A stretch of 8,732 bases of DNA. It comes from CAYMZB01 sp964394845. Lineage in GTDB: Bacteria; Patescibacteriota; Microgenomatia; Daviesbacterales; UBA10151. The notes under the pieces are model-generated. The model searched no databases and was not told where the DNA came from. It was given only the letters and a program-made list of their open reading frames with translations. A program made the translations under genes and the position numbers. The first letter of the stretch is position 1. Every line of letters starts with the position of its first letter. The stretch covers positions 1-8,732 of the forward strand of contig CAYMZB010000090.1 in the NCBI GenBank assembly GCA_964394845.1, read 5' to 3'. Positions 1 to 5,462 of the stretch are shown here, piece after piece.

Positions 1-81
1 TTCACCGAATTGGGAAAATAGATCTGCTAACTTTTGGTCGTCTGTTGCCCAAGGCAAAGACCCTACGAATAATTTAGTAAT
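1..81 (-). CDS. RRM-type RNA-binding protein, N-terminal part (runs off the window)
   Basis: The 27 codons visible read on the minus strand as the start of a bacterial RRM protein. The RNP2 strand motif LFVGSL is at residues 4-9, followed by PWATDDQKLADLFSQFGE, which is the beta1-loop-alpha1 part of the fold. Such proteins are usually 80-120 residues with one RRM and bind single-stranded RNA. RNP1 would lie beyond the window edge. There is no ATG, GTG or TTG between the upstream in-frame stop (109-111) and the RNP2 motif. The only sensible start is ATT at 79-81, which lies 7 nt after a near-perfect Shine-Dalgarno sequence (GGTGGTGA, minus strand, 96-89) and gives the expected short N-terminus (M)TKLFVG. 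The family assignment is strong; the AUU start is an inference from the ribosome binding site and the domain boundary. Its promoter and a hairpin leader lie upstream. Confidence 0.85.
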   Translation of the reverse strand, partial: MTKLFVGSLPWATDDQKLADLFSQFGE

Positions 82-88
82 ACTTAAC

Positions 89-99
89 TCACCACCTTT
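89..99 (-). promoter_or_regulatory. Strong Shine-Dalgarno site that fixes an ATT start for the RRM gene
   Basis: The minus strand reads AAAGGTGGTGA, one mismatch from the complement of the 16S tail (AAAGGAGGTGA). A 7-nt spacer, GTTAAGT, leads to ATT at 81-79. No standard start codon lies in frame nearby. The spacing is ideal and decides the start. Confidence 0.7.
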
Positions 100-138
100 T
101 CTAGTTGCTTACTACTTGGGACTGGTCACTAGAAAAGG
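95..138 (-). promoter_or_regulatory. Leader hairpin that buries half of the RRM gene's ribosome binding site
   Basis: An 11-bp perfect inverted repeat pairs 95-105 with 128-138 around a 22-nt loop. In the minus-strand transcript, CCTTTTCTAGT pairs with ACTAGAAAAGG. The 3' arm contains the first half (AAAAGG) of the Shine-Dalgarno sequence of the RRM gene, so folding would compete with ribosome binding. No T-run follows, so it is not an intrinsic terminator. The structure is read from the sequence; a regulatory role, such as autocontrol by the RRM protein or temperature sensing, is an inference. Confidence 0.55.
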
Positions 139-181
139 AAAAATCTCACTAGAGCACAAAGAACCCATAAGCACTGTGTTT

Positions 182-210
182 ATATTACACTAGTGGTGCC
201 TAAATTGCAA
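182..210 (-). promoter_or_regulatory. Promoter of the RRM gene
   Basis: The minus strand has TTGCAA (-35, at 205-210) and TAATAT (-10, at 182-187) separated by exactly 17 bp. Transcription would start near 175 and give a leader of about 95 nt, unusually long for this window. That leader holds the hairpin at 95-138. The motif TCACTAG occurs at 126-132 and 148-154 (plus strand), with a third partial copy near 188-194. Confidence 0.55.
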
Positions 211-228
211 CTGGGCTGATTTTAGGGC

Positions 229-258
229 TTGTAAAATACAAATATATTTGTGTATATA
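229..258 (+). promoter_or_regulatory. Probable promoter of the coiled-coil gene, leaderless
   Basis: TTGTAA (229-234) and TATATA (253-258) are 18 bp apart. The -10 ends 6 bp before the ATG at 265, so transcription would begin at or next to the start codon. No Shine-Dalgarno sequence is present in this AT-rich stretch. Confidence 0.4.
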
Positions 259-264
259 TAACTT

Positions 265-699
265 ATGGACGATACTGCTGACGAACCAAAAATAAAAGAA
301 GAGACTGGGGGAGAGATCTTGATCAATATGGAGGGGATGATCAAAAATCATATCTCAGCTATCGATAAACTCCAAGAGGAGCTCAAAAAGCATAAAGAGA
401 TGCTGGATGATATCTTCGAAAATAACCCAACTTACAAGGAACATTCGGAAAAATCGAAAGAGACGGCCAAAACTTTGGGGACTACCAAGGCTCAGATTTT
501 GAAACAGCCGCAGGCGGCGGAATTGAGCGAAAAAGTCAAAACTATGAAGTCCGAGCTGAAGGAGAATCAGGATTCACTATCGGATTATCTGCAGGAATAT
601 GCCAGGTTATCAGGTGTCAATGAGATCGAAGGCGAAGACGGCGAGGTCAGGGAGATCGTTTATTCGGCCAGACTAGTTAAAAAAGGCTCGCTGAGATAA
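265..699 (+). CDS. Small acidic coiled-coil protein of unknown function
   Basis: This is a 144-residue soluble protein with no signal peptide and no membrane segment. Residues about 20-60 and 85-112 are charged amphipathic helices rich in E, K and L (for example AIDKLQEELKKHKEM), typical of an antiparallel coiled coil. The last 30 residues change to a beta-like tail (REIVYSARLVKKG) after an acidic run, EIEGEDGE. The ATG at 265 has no ribosome binding site and is preceded by a -10 box at 253-258, which supports a leaderless start. It is divergent from the RRM gene and convergent with the VanW-like gene. I do not recognise a named family. Codon use looks normal and richer in G+C than the element further right, so it reads as a backbone gene. 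Confidence 0.75.
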   Translation: MDDTADEPKIKEETGGEILINMEGMIKNHISAIDKLQEELKKHKEMLDDIFENNPTYKEHSEKSKETAKTLGTTKAQILKQPQAAELSEKVKTMKSELKENQDSLSDYLQEYARLSGVNEIEGEDGEVREIVYSARLVKKGSLR

Positions 700-720
700 G
701 ACTATTTGTAAGATAATACT

Positions 721-740
721 GTTCGAGCGAAGTCGAGAAC
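721..740. repeat. REP-like imperfect palindrome between convergent genes
   Basis: The 20 bp GTTCGAGCGAAGTCGAGAAC have GTTC/GAAC ends and an internal CGA/TCG pairing. They sit in the 42-bp gap between two convergent genes and resemble the extragenic palindromes scattered in many bacterial genomes. A role as a bidirectional terminator is possible, but the stem is imperfect and no clean T-run follows on either side. Confidence 0.35.
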
Positions 741-741
741 T

Positions 742-1395
742 TTAGTCTTTCTGGACGACACTCACTGTCAAATCTTTTCCATCATAATCGAATTTGAAGT
801 CAATAGTCTGGGCACGGTTATTGGTAATATAGAGGTTTTGCAAGGCGTTGGAATTTAACTGGCCGATTTGGTTGTATATAGCCACCCCGTATTCCCGGGG
901 AATATCAGGGATATTCGCGAAATCATGGTTGGCGGGAGCGACGCTGTTCAGTTTTGCATCTTTAGCGGCCCAGTAAATCAGTGAGGCTAAGTGACAAACT
1001 CCATCTCCGTAAAGATAACCATCAGATTTAAAACCCTCCTGGGCGTTAAAGTGGGCGTTGGTGGATTTGACAAATTTATCCTGATACTCAGGCGAGACAC
1101 TGTCATGGTAGGCAAAAGTCTGGTTTGGTTTGAGCGAGAACTGATAGGCGAATGGTTGACGGATTTTGGCCCAATCAATATTTGTCGGGTCTTTAACCTT
1201 GTCGTTCATATAGGCTAAGTTAAGTAAGATATTGTCTTTAAAGACATCATTAACGGACTCCGCAGCGTAACGGTTTTCCAGCGAGATTGTATGGCTGGAG
1301 AGGACCTTAGGCTCATTTCCCTCAATATTGGCGGAGTAAGCGTTCAGGGCGATAAAGGGGAGAGTCAGTAATGTTGAAATGGCAGTATTTAACAT
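742..1395 (-). CDS. VanW-like secreted protein
   Basis: The protein has 217 residues when started at the ATG at 1393-1395. An upstream in-frame ATG at 1414-1416 would add seven residues, but a perfect TATAAT at 1408-1413 lies between the two, so the inner start is preferred. The N-terminus is a hydrophobic stretch (about STLLTLPFIALNAYSA) that looks like a signal peptide or anchor, although its n-region lacks lysine or arginine. The body matches the VanW domain: FSLKPNQTFAYHDSVSP, then GYLYGDGVCHLASLIYWAA, then NHDFANIPDIPREYGVAIY, and a final beta-rich segment. VanW-like proteins are exported and of uncertain biochemical role, with links to the cell wall; they are frequent in CPR bacteria. 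The gene is monocistronic, convergent with the coiled-coil gene and divergent from the DUF4389 gene. Confidence 0.8.
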   Translation of the reverse strand: MLNTAISTLLTLPFIALNAYSANIEGNEPKVLSSHTISLENRYAAESVNDVFKDNILLNLAYMNDKVKDPTNIDWAKIRQPFAYQFSLKPNQTFAYHDSVSPEYQDKFVKSTNAHFNAQEGFKSDGYLYGDGVCHLASLIYWAAKDAKLNSVAPANHDFANIPDIPREYGVAIYNQIGQLNSNALQNLYITNNRAQTIDFKFDYDGKDLTVSVVQKD

Positions 1396-1407
1396 ACTAT
1401 GAGACTC

Positions 1408-1436
1408 ATTATACATTACTATGGGTCAATAAGCAA
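1408..1436 (-). promoter_or_regulatory. Promoter of the VanW-like gene
   Basis: On the minus strand TTGCTT (1431-1436) and a perfect TATAAT (1408-1413) are 17 bp apart. The predicted transcription start near 1400 leaves only about 5 nt before the ATG at 1395. This argues against the longer reading frame that begins inside the promoter at 1416. Confidence 0.55.
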
Positions 1437-1451
1437 ATTAGCTGGTTGTTC

Positions 1452-1480
1452 TTGACATTCAGTTCATGTTTAGCTAGGCT
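1452..1480 (+). promoter_or_regulatory. Promoter of the DUF4389 gene, leaderless
   Basis: A consensus TTGACA (1452-1457) is followed after 17 bp by TAGGCT (1475-1480). The -10 box ends 6 bp before the ATG at 1487, so the message would start at the A of the start codon. There is no Shine-Dalgarno sequence. Confidence 0.55.
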
Positions 1481-1486
1481 TAAGTT

Positions 1487-2293
1487 ATGGTAGGCTCAGA
1501 GGCATCTGGTAATTACCCGAAATTAGAGGTCAAACATATTCATAATCCAAACCGGTTTTATGCAGTACCTGTGTTGGGAATTTTCGTTAAAATGGTGATG
1601 TTAATACCGGTCTGGTTTTGGGTGCTTGTGTTAATGTTAACTGTCTTTGTGTTGAATCTAATTAATTCCTTTGTCGTCTTGTTTACTGGTAAATATTGGC
1701 AACCTTCCTATAAATATTCTCTGGGTGTGATGCGATACACTACTAAAGTAACCCTGTTTTTTCAGGGCTTAACTAACCGCTACCCCGGCTTTAGTTTAGC
1801 CAATGACGATGATTTGATTTCTATCGACATGCCAATGCCGGAGTCTCCAAGCCGGGCCTGGGCGATCCCAGTACTTTCGGGAATAGCTAAAGCCATAATT
1901 TTAACTCCGTATGCGATTTATTCCTCGGTGATTTCAAATGCTGCCGGATTAGGGGTTTTTGGATCGTTTGTGCCAGTACTGTTTAAAGGTCGTTATCCAG
2001 AAAGTACCTATGAGTTGGCCAGAGATAGTATGAGGTTGTCGTTATCTTCAAGTGCTTATTGGTTTGGTTTGTCTGATTCCTATCCAAGTTTCAGAATTTC
2101 AATGAACCATAAAACTATTAAAATTGTCTTGATCGTTTTGGGTGTGATAGCGATGCTGTGGAACTTTTCATCAAATATGAACAAGGCAAAAAATAGTACA
2201 CAAAATCAGGGCCGCAATTACTACAACCAGCAAAATATCGTTCCCCAGGACCTCTATAATCAGAACATCGACAATAACCCACAATCGTACTAA
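1487..2293 (+). CDS. Membrane protein with two DUF4389 repeats
   Basis: The protein has 268 residues in two homologous halves. Repeat 1 (about residues 22-105) starts with NRFYAVPVLGI, has one long or two short hydrophobic helices (about 32-68), then FTGKYWQPSYKYSLGVMRYTTKV and NRYPGFSL. Repeat 2 (about 122-206) mirrors it: SRAWAIPVLSGIAKAI, a hydrophobic hairpin, LFKGRYPESTYELARDSMR and DSYPSFRISM. The GxYP and YPxF signatures are typical of DUF4389. A further membrane helix (IKIVLIVLGVIAMLW, about 211-225) is followed by an N/Q-rich polar tail of about 40 residues (NQGRNYYNQQN and similar). The function of the family is unknown. It has its own leaderless promoter, is divergent from the VanW-like gene, and ends about 50 bp before tRNA-Gln. 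Confidence 0.8.
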   Translation: MVGSEASGNYPKLEVKHIHNPNRFYAVPVLGIFVKMVMLIPVWFWVLVLMLTVFVLNLINSFVVLFTGKYWQPSYKYSLGVMRYTTKVTLFFQGLTNRYPGFSLANDDDLISIDMPMPESPSRAWAIPVLSGIAKAIILTPYAIYSSVISNAAGLGVFGSFVPVLFKGRYPESTYELARDSMRLSLSSSAYWFGLSDSYPSFRISMNHKTIKIVLIVLGVIAMLWNFSSNMNKAKNSTQNQGRNYYNQQNIVPQDLYNQNIDNNPQSY

Positions 2294-2344
2294 TCCGGTC
2301 CCGACTTCCCTCCGAGCCTAATTTTTGTTAGAATAATCAAACCT

Positions 2345-2415
2345 TGCGGGATCGTCTAACGGCAGGACGACACACTTTGGATGTGTCTATCAAGGTCCGA
2401 ATCCTTGTCCCGCAG
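2345..2415 (+). tRNA. tRNA-Gln (anticodon UUG)
   Basis: A full cloverleaf can be drawn in 71 nt. The acceptor stem is TGCGGGA (2345-2351) with TCCCGCA (2408-2414), and G is the discriminator. The D arm is GTC/GAC. The anticodon stem ACACA/TGTGT (2370-2374, 2382-2386) holds the loop CTTTGGA, so the anticodon is TTG (2377-2379). The T arm is CAAGG-TCCGAAT-CCTTG. The U1-A72 pair is typical of glutamine tRNAs. CCA is not encoded. A possible -10 box TAGAAT lies at 2329-2334, with no convincing -35. The 3' half also codes, antisense, for the tail of the recombinase reading frame, which points to this tRNA as the element's integration site. Confidence 0.93.
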
Positions 2416-3912
2416 CTCGTCTTTGTCTTTTTGGTACTTTTTGATAGCTTGAAAGATCAAATGGAAGCTAAATTGGAGGTTTTTGTCCATTAAAGAGAGG
2501 TTCGAAAATACAAAATTGGCTAGGTACTGTTTTTCCTCTGGTTTTCGAACCCCGTAGATTTTACCAGCTCTTTCAGCCACATCTAGCACTAAACAACCAA
2601 AATCCTTATAAATATCATCAGCTTTGCCGTGACTTTTAATCTGTTTCTCAATATCTTCTCTTTCTATTAGAAATTCTTGCCTTTTCTTAAAATAGGTAGG
2701 AGGGTCTATTATTCCATCCAGCTTATCATTGTAAATTTCATCCAACCGTTTGTTAATCCTATCGAGGCTTTGCTTAAGGCTAGTGAGTGCATTATTCCTG
2801 AACTGAACTTCGTCCTGGTGGTCTTCTTTAAGCTTAGTTTTCAGCCATTCAACTGTATTTGGACCAAGTTGCAAGCCATCAAGGTTTGAAATTATGTCTG
2901 TTTCGATACTGTCTTCTCTTTTAGATCCTTTCTGCTCACAAGGTTTATAATGAGTGCAGTGATAGTAAACCCATCTATGAACGAAGCCATTGCCTTTGTT
3001 AGTTTTGGTCTTCTCATCAGCAGTGATCTTGCAACCACACTCACCACAGGTTAATAAACCTCTATAAGTAACATTATGTTTGGCATAAACAGGGATCAAT
3101 TCGCCCTTTTTGGTTCTCCTTAACATATCCTGTACCCGGTCAAACAACTGTTTATCAATCAGGGGTTGATGGATTCCGGGATAAAGCTGATTATTCCATC
3201 TCATTGAGCCGTAATAAATTGGATTAGTTAGGATAATAAAGTAATTACTTTTAGTTAAAGGTTTTCCATTTTGGGACCTAAAACCTTCTTCGTCTAGTTT
3301 TTTCTTTAGGGAACTCAAAGAATGAGAGCCAGAGGCATATAATTCATAGGTTTTAACTACATAACGATCTCTTGGAACATCCGGCACTAAAAGCTTATCA
3401 ACTTTGATATAACCAGTTGGTGAGGCTCCCCCTGGCCATTTTCCCTCTTCTAACATGCCACGTTGGCCTTTTTTGACTTCATCTGAGAGGTTGTCTATGT
3501 AGTTCTTAGCTAAAACAGCTTTAATATCAAATTGGAATTTAGCATGGGAGTTAGATTGTTTATTTAAGGTGAAATTATCTCTAGTAAAGATAAATGAGAC
3601 ATCATAGTTATTTACTAAATCATAAGCTAAAACTGTATCCTTTTAATTTCTGGTTAACCTATCAGTTTTCTCAATGTAGATGAACTTAATACTAGAATGC
3701 TTTTTGATGTAATCCACTGCTTCATAAAAATCGTCCCGTTTATCTGAAGCTTTAGCAGATTCAATAATGTCGAACTCTTTGACAACTTTTCTATTATCCC
3801 GCTCTGCAATTTCTCTATTCCGTTTGGATTGTTGCGGCAAGGAGTAACCCTCATCCTGCCTTTGGGAGGAGATCCTGTTAATAACAATACATTCCTCAAT
3901 TTTTACATCCAT
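2356..3912 (-). pseudogene. Large serine recombinase interrupted by one in-frame TAA
   Basis: Read through a single stop, this is a 518-residue large serine recombinase, a normal length for the family. Residues 7-89 are the resolvase-type catalytic domain: INRISSQRQDEGYSLPQQ carries the nucleophile (Ser15) and its Arg, and KTDRLTRN holds the conserved DRLxR. Codon 90 is TAA (3643-3645). The same frame then continues without break (KDTVLAYDLVNNYD and the helix through LSDEVKKGQRG) into the recombinase DNA-binding domain (GGASPTGY, then LTKSNYFIILTNPIYYGSMRW). A zinc ribbon follows (LTCGECGCK and YYHCTHYKPC, about residues 288-325), then a coiled coil and a helical end. The best start is ATG 3910-3912; TTG 3954 and ATG 3945 lie in frame upstream but would add residues the family lacks. 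The last 20 or so codons are antisense to tRNA-Gln. A fresh nonsense mutation is likeliest; a read error or readthrough cannot be excluded. A downstream piece could restart at ATG 3454-3456, without a good ribosome binding site. Confidence 0.85.
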
Positions 3913-3925
3913 TTTATTAGTTTCT

Positions 3926-3954
3926 ATTGTGCCGAGTATCTCCATAATCGTCAA
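3926..3954 (-). promoter_or_regulatory. Possible promoter of the recombinase
   Basis: On the minus strand TTGACG (3949-3954) and CACAAT (3926-3931) are 17 bp apart. Transcription would start around 3919 and leave a leader of a few nucleotides before the ATG at 3912. This fits the start chosen from the catalytic domain boundary and would let the recombinase be expressed apart from the upstream operon. Confidence 0.35.
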
Positions 3955-3991
3955 GAAAGCGGCAGGGACGCCTTTAGAACCTTTCTGTTAT

Positions 3992-4036
3992 AAGGAAACC
4001 TTGAAAGCTCATCTTGCAAGGTAGTTTCCTTTCAAG
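3992..4036 (-). promoter_or_regulatory. Overlapping inverted repeats forming alternative hairpins
   Basis: Two 8-bp inverted repeats share bases. AAGGAAAC (3992-3999) pairs with GTTTCCTT (4024-4031), and CTTGAAAG (4000-4007) pairs with CTTTCAAG (4029-4036). A third, shorter pairing, ACCTTG/CAAGGT, lies inside. The stems cannot all form at once. They span the end of the 70-residue protein gene and the gap before the recombinase, where a switch or attenuator could act. No T-run follows, so it is not a plain terminator. Confidence 0.35.
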
Positions 4037-4221
4037 CTTCGCTTATTAACTGTTTGTTTAGCTTTGTTTTTATCCTCTTTATCAAATTTAATTAAAGCAT
4101 CAATAAACTGGAGTAAATTAAAAGCCTCTTTATAAAGCACTTCCTCCGGAAGTAGTACACCATAGTCTTTATAGATAGCCTGTTGGAAGGCTTTCAGATC
4201 TGTTTCGGTAAGCCTTACCAT
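4009..4221 (-). CDS. Small helical protein of the element's left operon
   Basis: The protein has 70 residues. It starts MVRLTETDLKAFQQAIYKDYG and continues with helical, leucine-rich segments (EEVLYKEAFNLLQFIDALIKF), ending in a basic tail (KNKAKQTVNKRSLKGNYLAR). No catalytic motif is visible. Small proteins of this pattern are common beside serine recombinases in CPR mobile elements, but I know of no assigned function. The ATG (4219-4221) overlaps the stop of the winged-helix gene by 7 nt (ATGGTAA), with a GGGGAAG sequence just upstream, so translation is probably coupled. It could be a recombination directionality factor or a DNA-binding accessory protein; this is a guess from position only. 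Confidence 0.6.
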   Translation of the reverse strand: MVRLTETDLKAFQQAIYKDYGVLLPEEVLYKEAFNLLQFIDALIKFDKEDKNKAKQTVNKRSLKGNYLAR

Positions 4222-4730
4222 GCTTTTCTTCCCCTAAGACTTGAAACTTTTTCCCTGAGCTTTTTATATCCTTCAGATTTTTTAAAACTTTTAACCTCAT
4301 TCTGATTATCTTTTTCTAATTCATTTTCTTCTAATAGTTGATAATCATTGCGATCCGAGATCTGGTAAGTATTACTGGTAGAGGTCGGATAATTATTATT
4401 AACCGAGGGGGTTAAAAGAGACCATTCATTGGAAAGATTTGTCTTGTTATCAACCCTCCTATTTTTCTTTTTCAGGATCCCAATCTTTATAAATTGGTTT
4501 GAGTAACTTTTAATCGTTGGTATTGATTTGCCAGAAAGCTTAGCAATTTGAGAAAAATAAGCAGTGAATTCGTCAGAACTATTATTGCTCGCCAGTTCTG
4601 TTAAGGATAAATAAACTGCAAGAGAGGTTGTTAACCTTTGGCCTTTAAAGTTCTCCCTTATCCGGCTTAAGATGTCTTTGTCTTGCCAGCACCACCGCCT
4701 GGATGTTTTATTACTTCTCAATGTCTCCAT
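4215..4730 (-). CDS. Winged-helix DNA-binding protein, possible element regulator or replication initiator
   Basis: The protein has 171 residues from the ATG at 4728-4730. A Shine-Dalgarno sequence, GGAGG, lies 8 nt before this ATG and decides the start. The open frame extends further up to 4910, but that part overlaps the preceding gene in another frame and is not believable protein. Residues about 34-108 form a winged helix-turn-helix: TTSLAVYLSLTELASN, then FSQIAKLSGKSIPTIKSYSNQFIKIGIL, then a basic wing KKKNRRV and NEWSLL. The remaining 65 residues are polar, low-complexity and lysine/glutamate-rich, probably disordered. This helix-turn-helix type is used both by transcription regulators and by N-terminal domains of plasmid and phage replication proteins. 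It overlaps the upstream gene by 20 bp and the downstream gene by 7 bp, so the three are one operon. The divergent repeats at 5129-5192 are a plausible binding site. Confidence 0.75.
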   Translation of the reverse strand: METLRSNKTSRRWCWQDKDILSRIRENFKGQRLTTSLAVYLSLTELASNNSSDEFTAYFSQIAKLSGKSIPTIKSYSNQFIKIGILKKKNRRVDNKTNLSNEWSLLTPSVNNNYPTSTSNTYQISDRNDYQLLEENELEKDNQNEVKSFKKSEGYKKLREKVSSLRGRKAW

Positions 4731-5004
4731 ACCTGTTTCCTCCATGCCTTGTCTCCGCAACTTGTTTCCACCAGGTATCAATTGCATCAAAAAGGTCTTT
4801 AGCAGGGATTTGAGGCTCAGTTTTGGACCTAAATTGTTCCAGGAGAAATTCACATTTGTCTTGAGGAAAGAAGTGCCAATATAAAACACCTTTATCAGTA
4901 TGACTACCAAGGAATTTAACTAAACCTTTGAAACTGGCTGCCAGGAGAAATGGAGCATTAAGTTTGTCATTCTCAATATGTACATTTTTAAATTCTTTAT
5001 CCAT
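4711..5004 (-). CDS. DUF5659-like small protein, first gene of the element's left operon
   Basis: The protein has 97 residues and is soluble. Its pattern is a short strand-helix start (NDKLNAPFLLAASFKGLVKFLG), an aromatic strand (GVLYWHFFPQD), a helix (KCEFLLEQFRSK) and a final helix (PAKDLFDAIDTWWKQVAE). This resembles the small DUF5659 proteins found in phages and mobile elements, whose function is unknown; the match is by eye and moderate. The ATG is preceded by a perfect TATAAT (5010-5015) ending 5 bp upstream, and no ribosome binding site exists, so the message is probably leaderless. Its 3' end contains both the Shine-Dalgarno sequence and the start of the winged-helix gene. Confidence 0.7.
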   Translation of the reverse strand: MDKEFKNVHIENDKLNAPFLLAASFKGLVKFLGSHTDKGVLYWHFFPQDKCEFLLEQFRSKTEPQIPAKDLFDAIDTWWKQVAETRHGGNRYGDIEK

Positions 5005-5009
5005 GTACT

Positions 5010-5015
5010 ATTATA
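5010..5015 (-). promoter_or_regulatory. -10 box of the left operon, leaderless
   Basis: The minus strand reads TATAAT, followed by AGTAC and then the ATG at 5004. Transcription would begin at the start codon. No clear -35 is seen; the expected position is an A-tract (minus strand, 5031-5038), which could act as an UP-like element or indicate an activator. Confidence 0.5.
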
Positions 5016-5128
5016 CTGATTTTGATTAAATTTTTTTTGCATTTTCTTATGAGATTTGAGGCTAAAAATGGTTAATAATAGTGTTTTTGATAGTTTAAAA
5101 GTAAACAAAAGTTTCCCTTTTTTAAGGT

Positions 5129-5192
5129 GTTGCATTTGTTGCATTTTTATATTCAACACTCCTTTTTTTATACTGTTGAATTTGTTGATTTT
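5129..5192 (+). repeat. 9-bp iteron-like repeats in the divergent control region
   Basis: Two tandem pairs of 9-mers occur on the plus strand: GTTGCATTT twice (5129-5137, 5138-5146) and GTTGAATTT plus GTTGATTTT (5175-5183, 5184-5192). An inverted copy, ATTCAACA (5151-5158), pairs with TGTTGAAT (5174-5181). The 250-bp region between the two arms of the element (5005-5254) is otherwise AT-rich and non-coding. The arrangement suits an operator for the winged-helix protein or a replication origin. Confidence 0.5.
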
Positions 5193-5217
5193 TGTGCCTA
5201 AAAGTTTTTTTAAAGTG

Positions 5218-5248
5218 TGTCCGATTGTCCGGGGTTTAGTGGTAAAAT
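5218..5248 (+). promoter_or_regulatory. Promoter of the small basic protein gene with a repeated upstream motif, leaderless
   Basis: TAAAAT (5243-5248) ends 6 bp before the ATG at 5255, which implies a leaderless start. There is no good -35 at 17 bp. Instead TGTCCG is repeated (5218-5223 and 5226-5231, 8 bp apart) where a regulator could bind. Confidence 0.45.
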
Positions 5249-5254
5249 ACCTTT

Positions 5255-5443
5255 ATGAATGTAACCAGGCTAATACAAAAGGACAAAAGTTTGATTGAAG
5301 CATTTAAACGCTATCAAAAGCGTTATCTCAATAAAGGTAAGAAACCTGATATGACTAAACTATTGCCAGAGCTACTTTATTCAGATATGCGACTAGAAGG
5401 AGAAAAGATTACCAAAAAACAAGCTAGGGATTTCTTTAAATAA
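5255..5443 (+). CDS. Small basic protein, first gene of the element's right arm
   Basis: The protein has 62 residues, is lysine-rich and predicted helical: LIEAFKRYQKRYLNKGKKP, then MTKLLPELLYSDMRLEGEKITKKQARDFFK. I recognise no named domain. Size, charge and position suit a DNA-binding accessory protein such as an excisionase or small repressor, but no motif proves it. The start is supported by a -10 box 6 bp upstream. It is separated from the Fic gene by 77 bp that contain a separate promoter with repeats, so it need not be co-transcribed with the Fic gene. Confidence 0.55.
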   Translation: MNVTRLIQKDKSLIEAFKRYQKRYLNKGKKPDMTKLLPELLYSDMRLEGEKITKKQARDFFK

Positions 5444-5462
5444 TTACAACCTGAAGTGATAC

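Noticed and set aside
991..1218. Plus-strand open frame of 75 codons across the VanW-like gene
   Set aside because: It lies entirely within a gene with clear VanW motifs on the other strand and has no domain, start signal or promoter.
3643..3645. Reassigned stop codon as the reason for the TAA in the recombinase
   Set aside because: Other genes end normally at TAA, and the known CPR code change concerns UGA. No second internal TAA occurs in recognised genes.
3794..3802. TCCCGC similar to the tRNA-Gln 3' end as a second att copy
   Set aside because: Only six or seven bases match and it lies inside the recombinase catalytic domain.
4731..4910. N-terminal extension of the winged-helix protein to ATG 4910
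   Set aside because: It is an off-frame shadow of the DUF5659-like gene. The Shine-Dalgarno sequence at the internal ATG (4730) gives a better start.
5056..5298. Plus-strand frame of 80 codons in the divergent control region
   Set aside because: The translation is low-complexity (phenylalanine, leucine, cysteine) from AT-rich DNA, covers the repeats, and overlaps a better supported gene at 5255.
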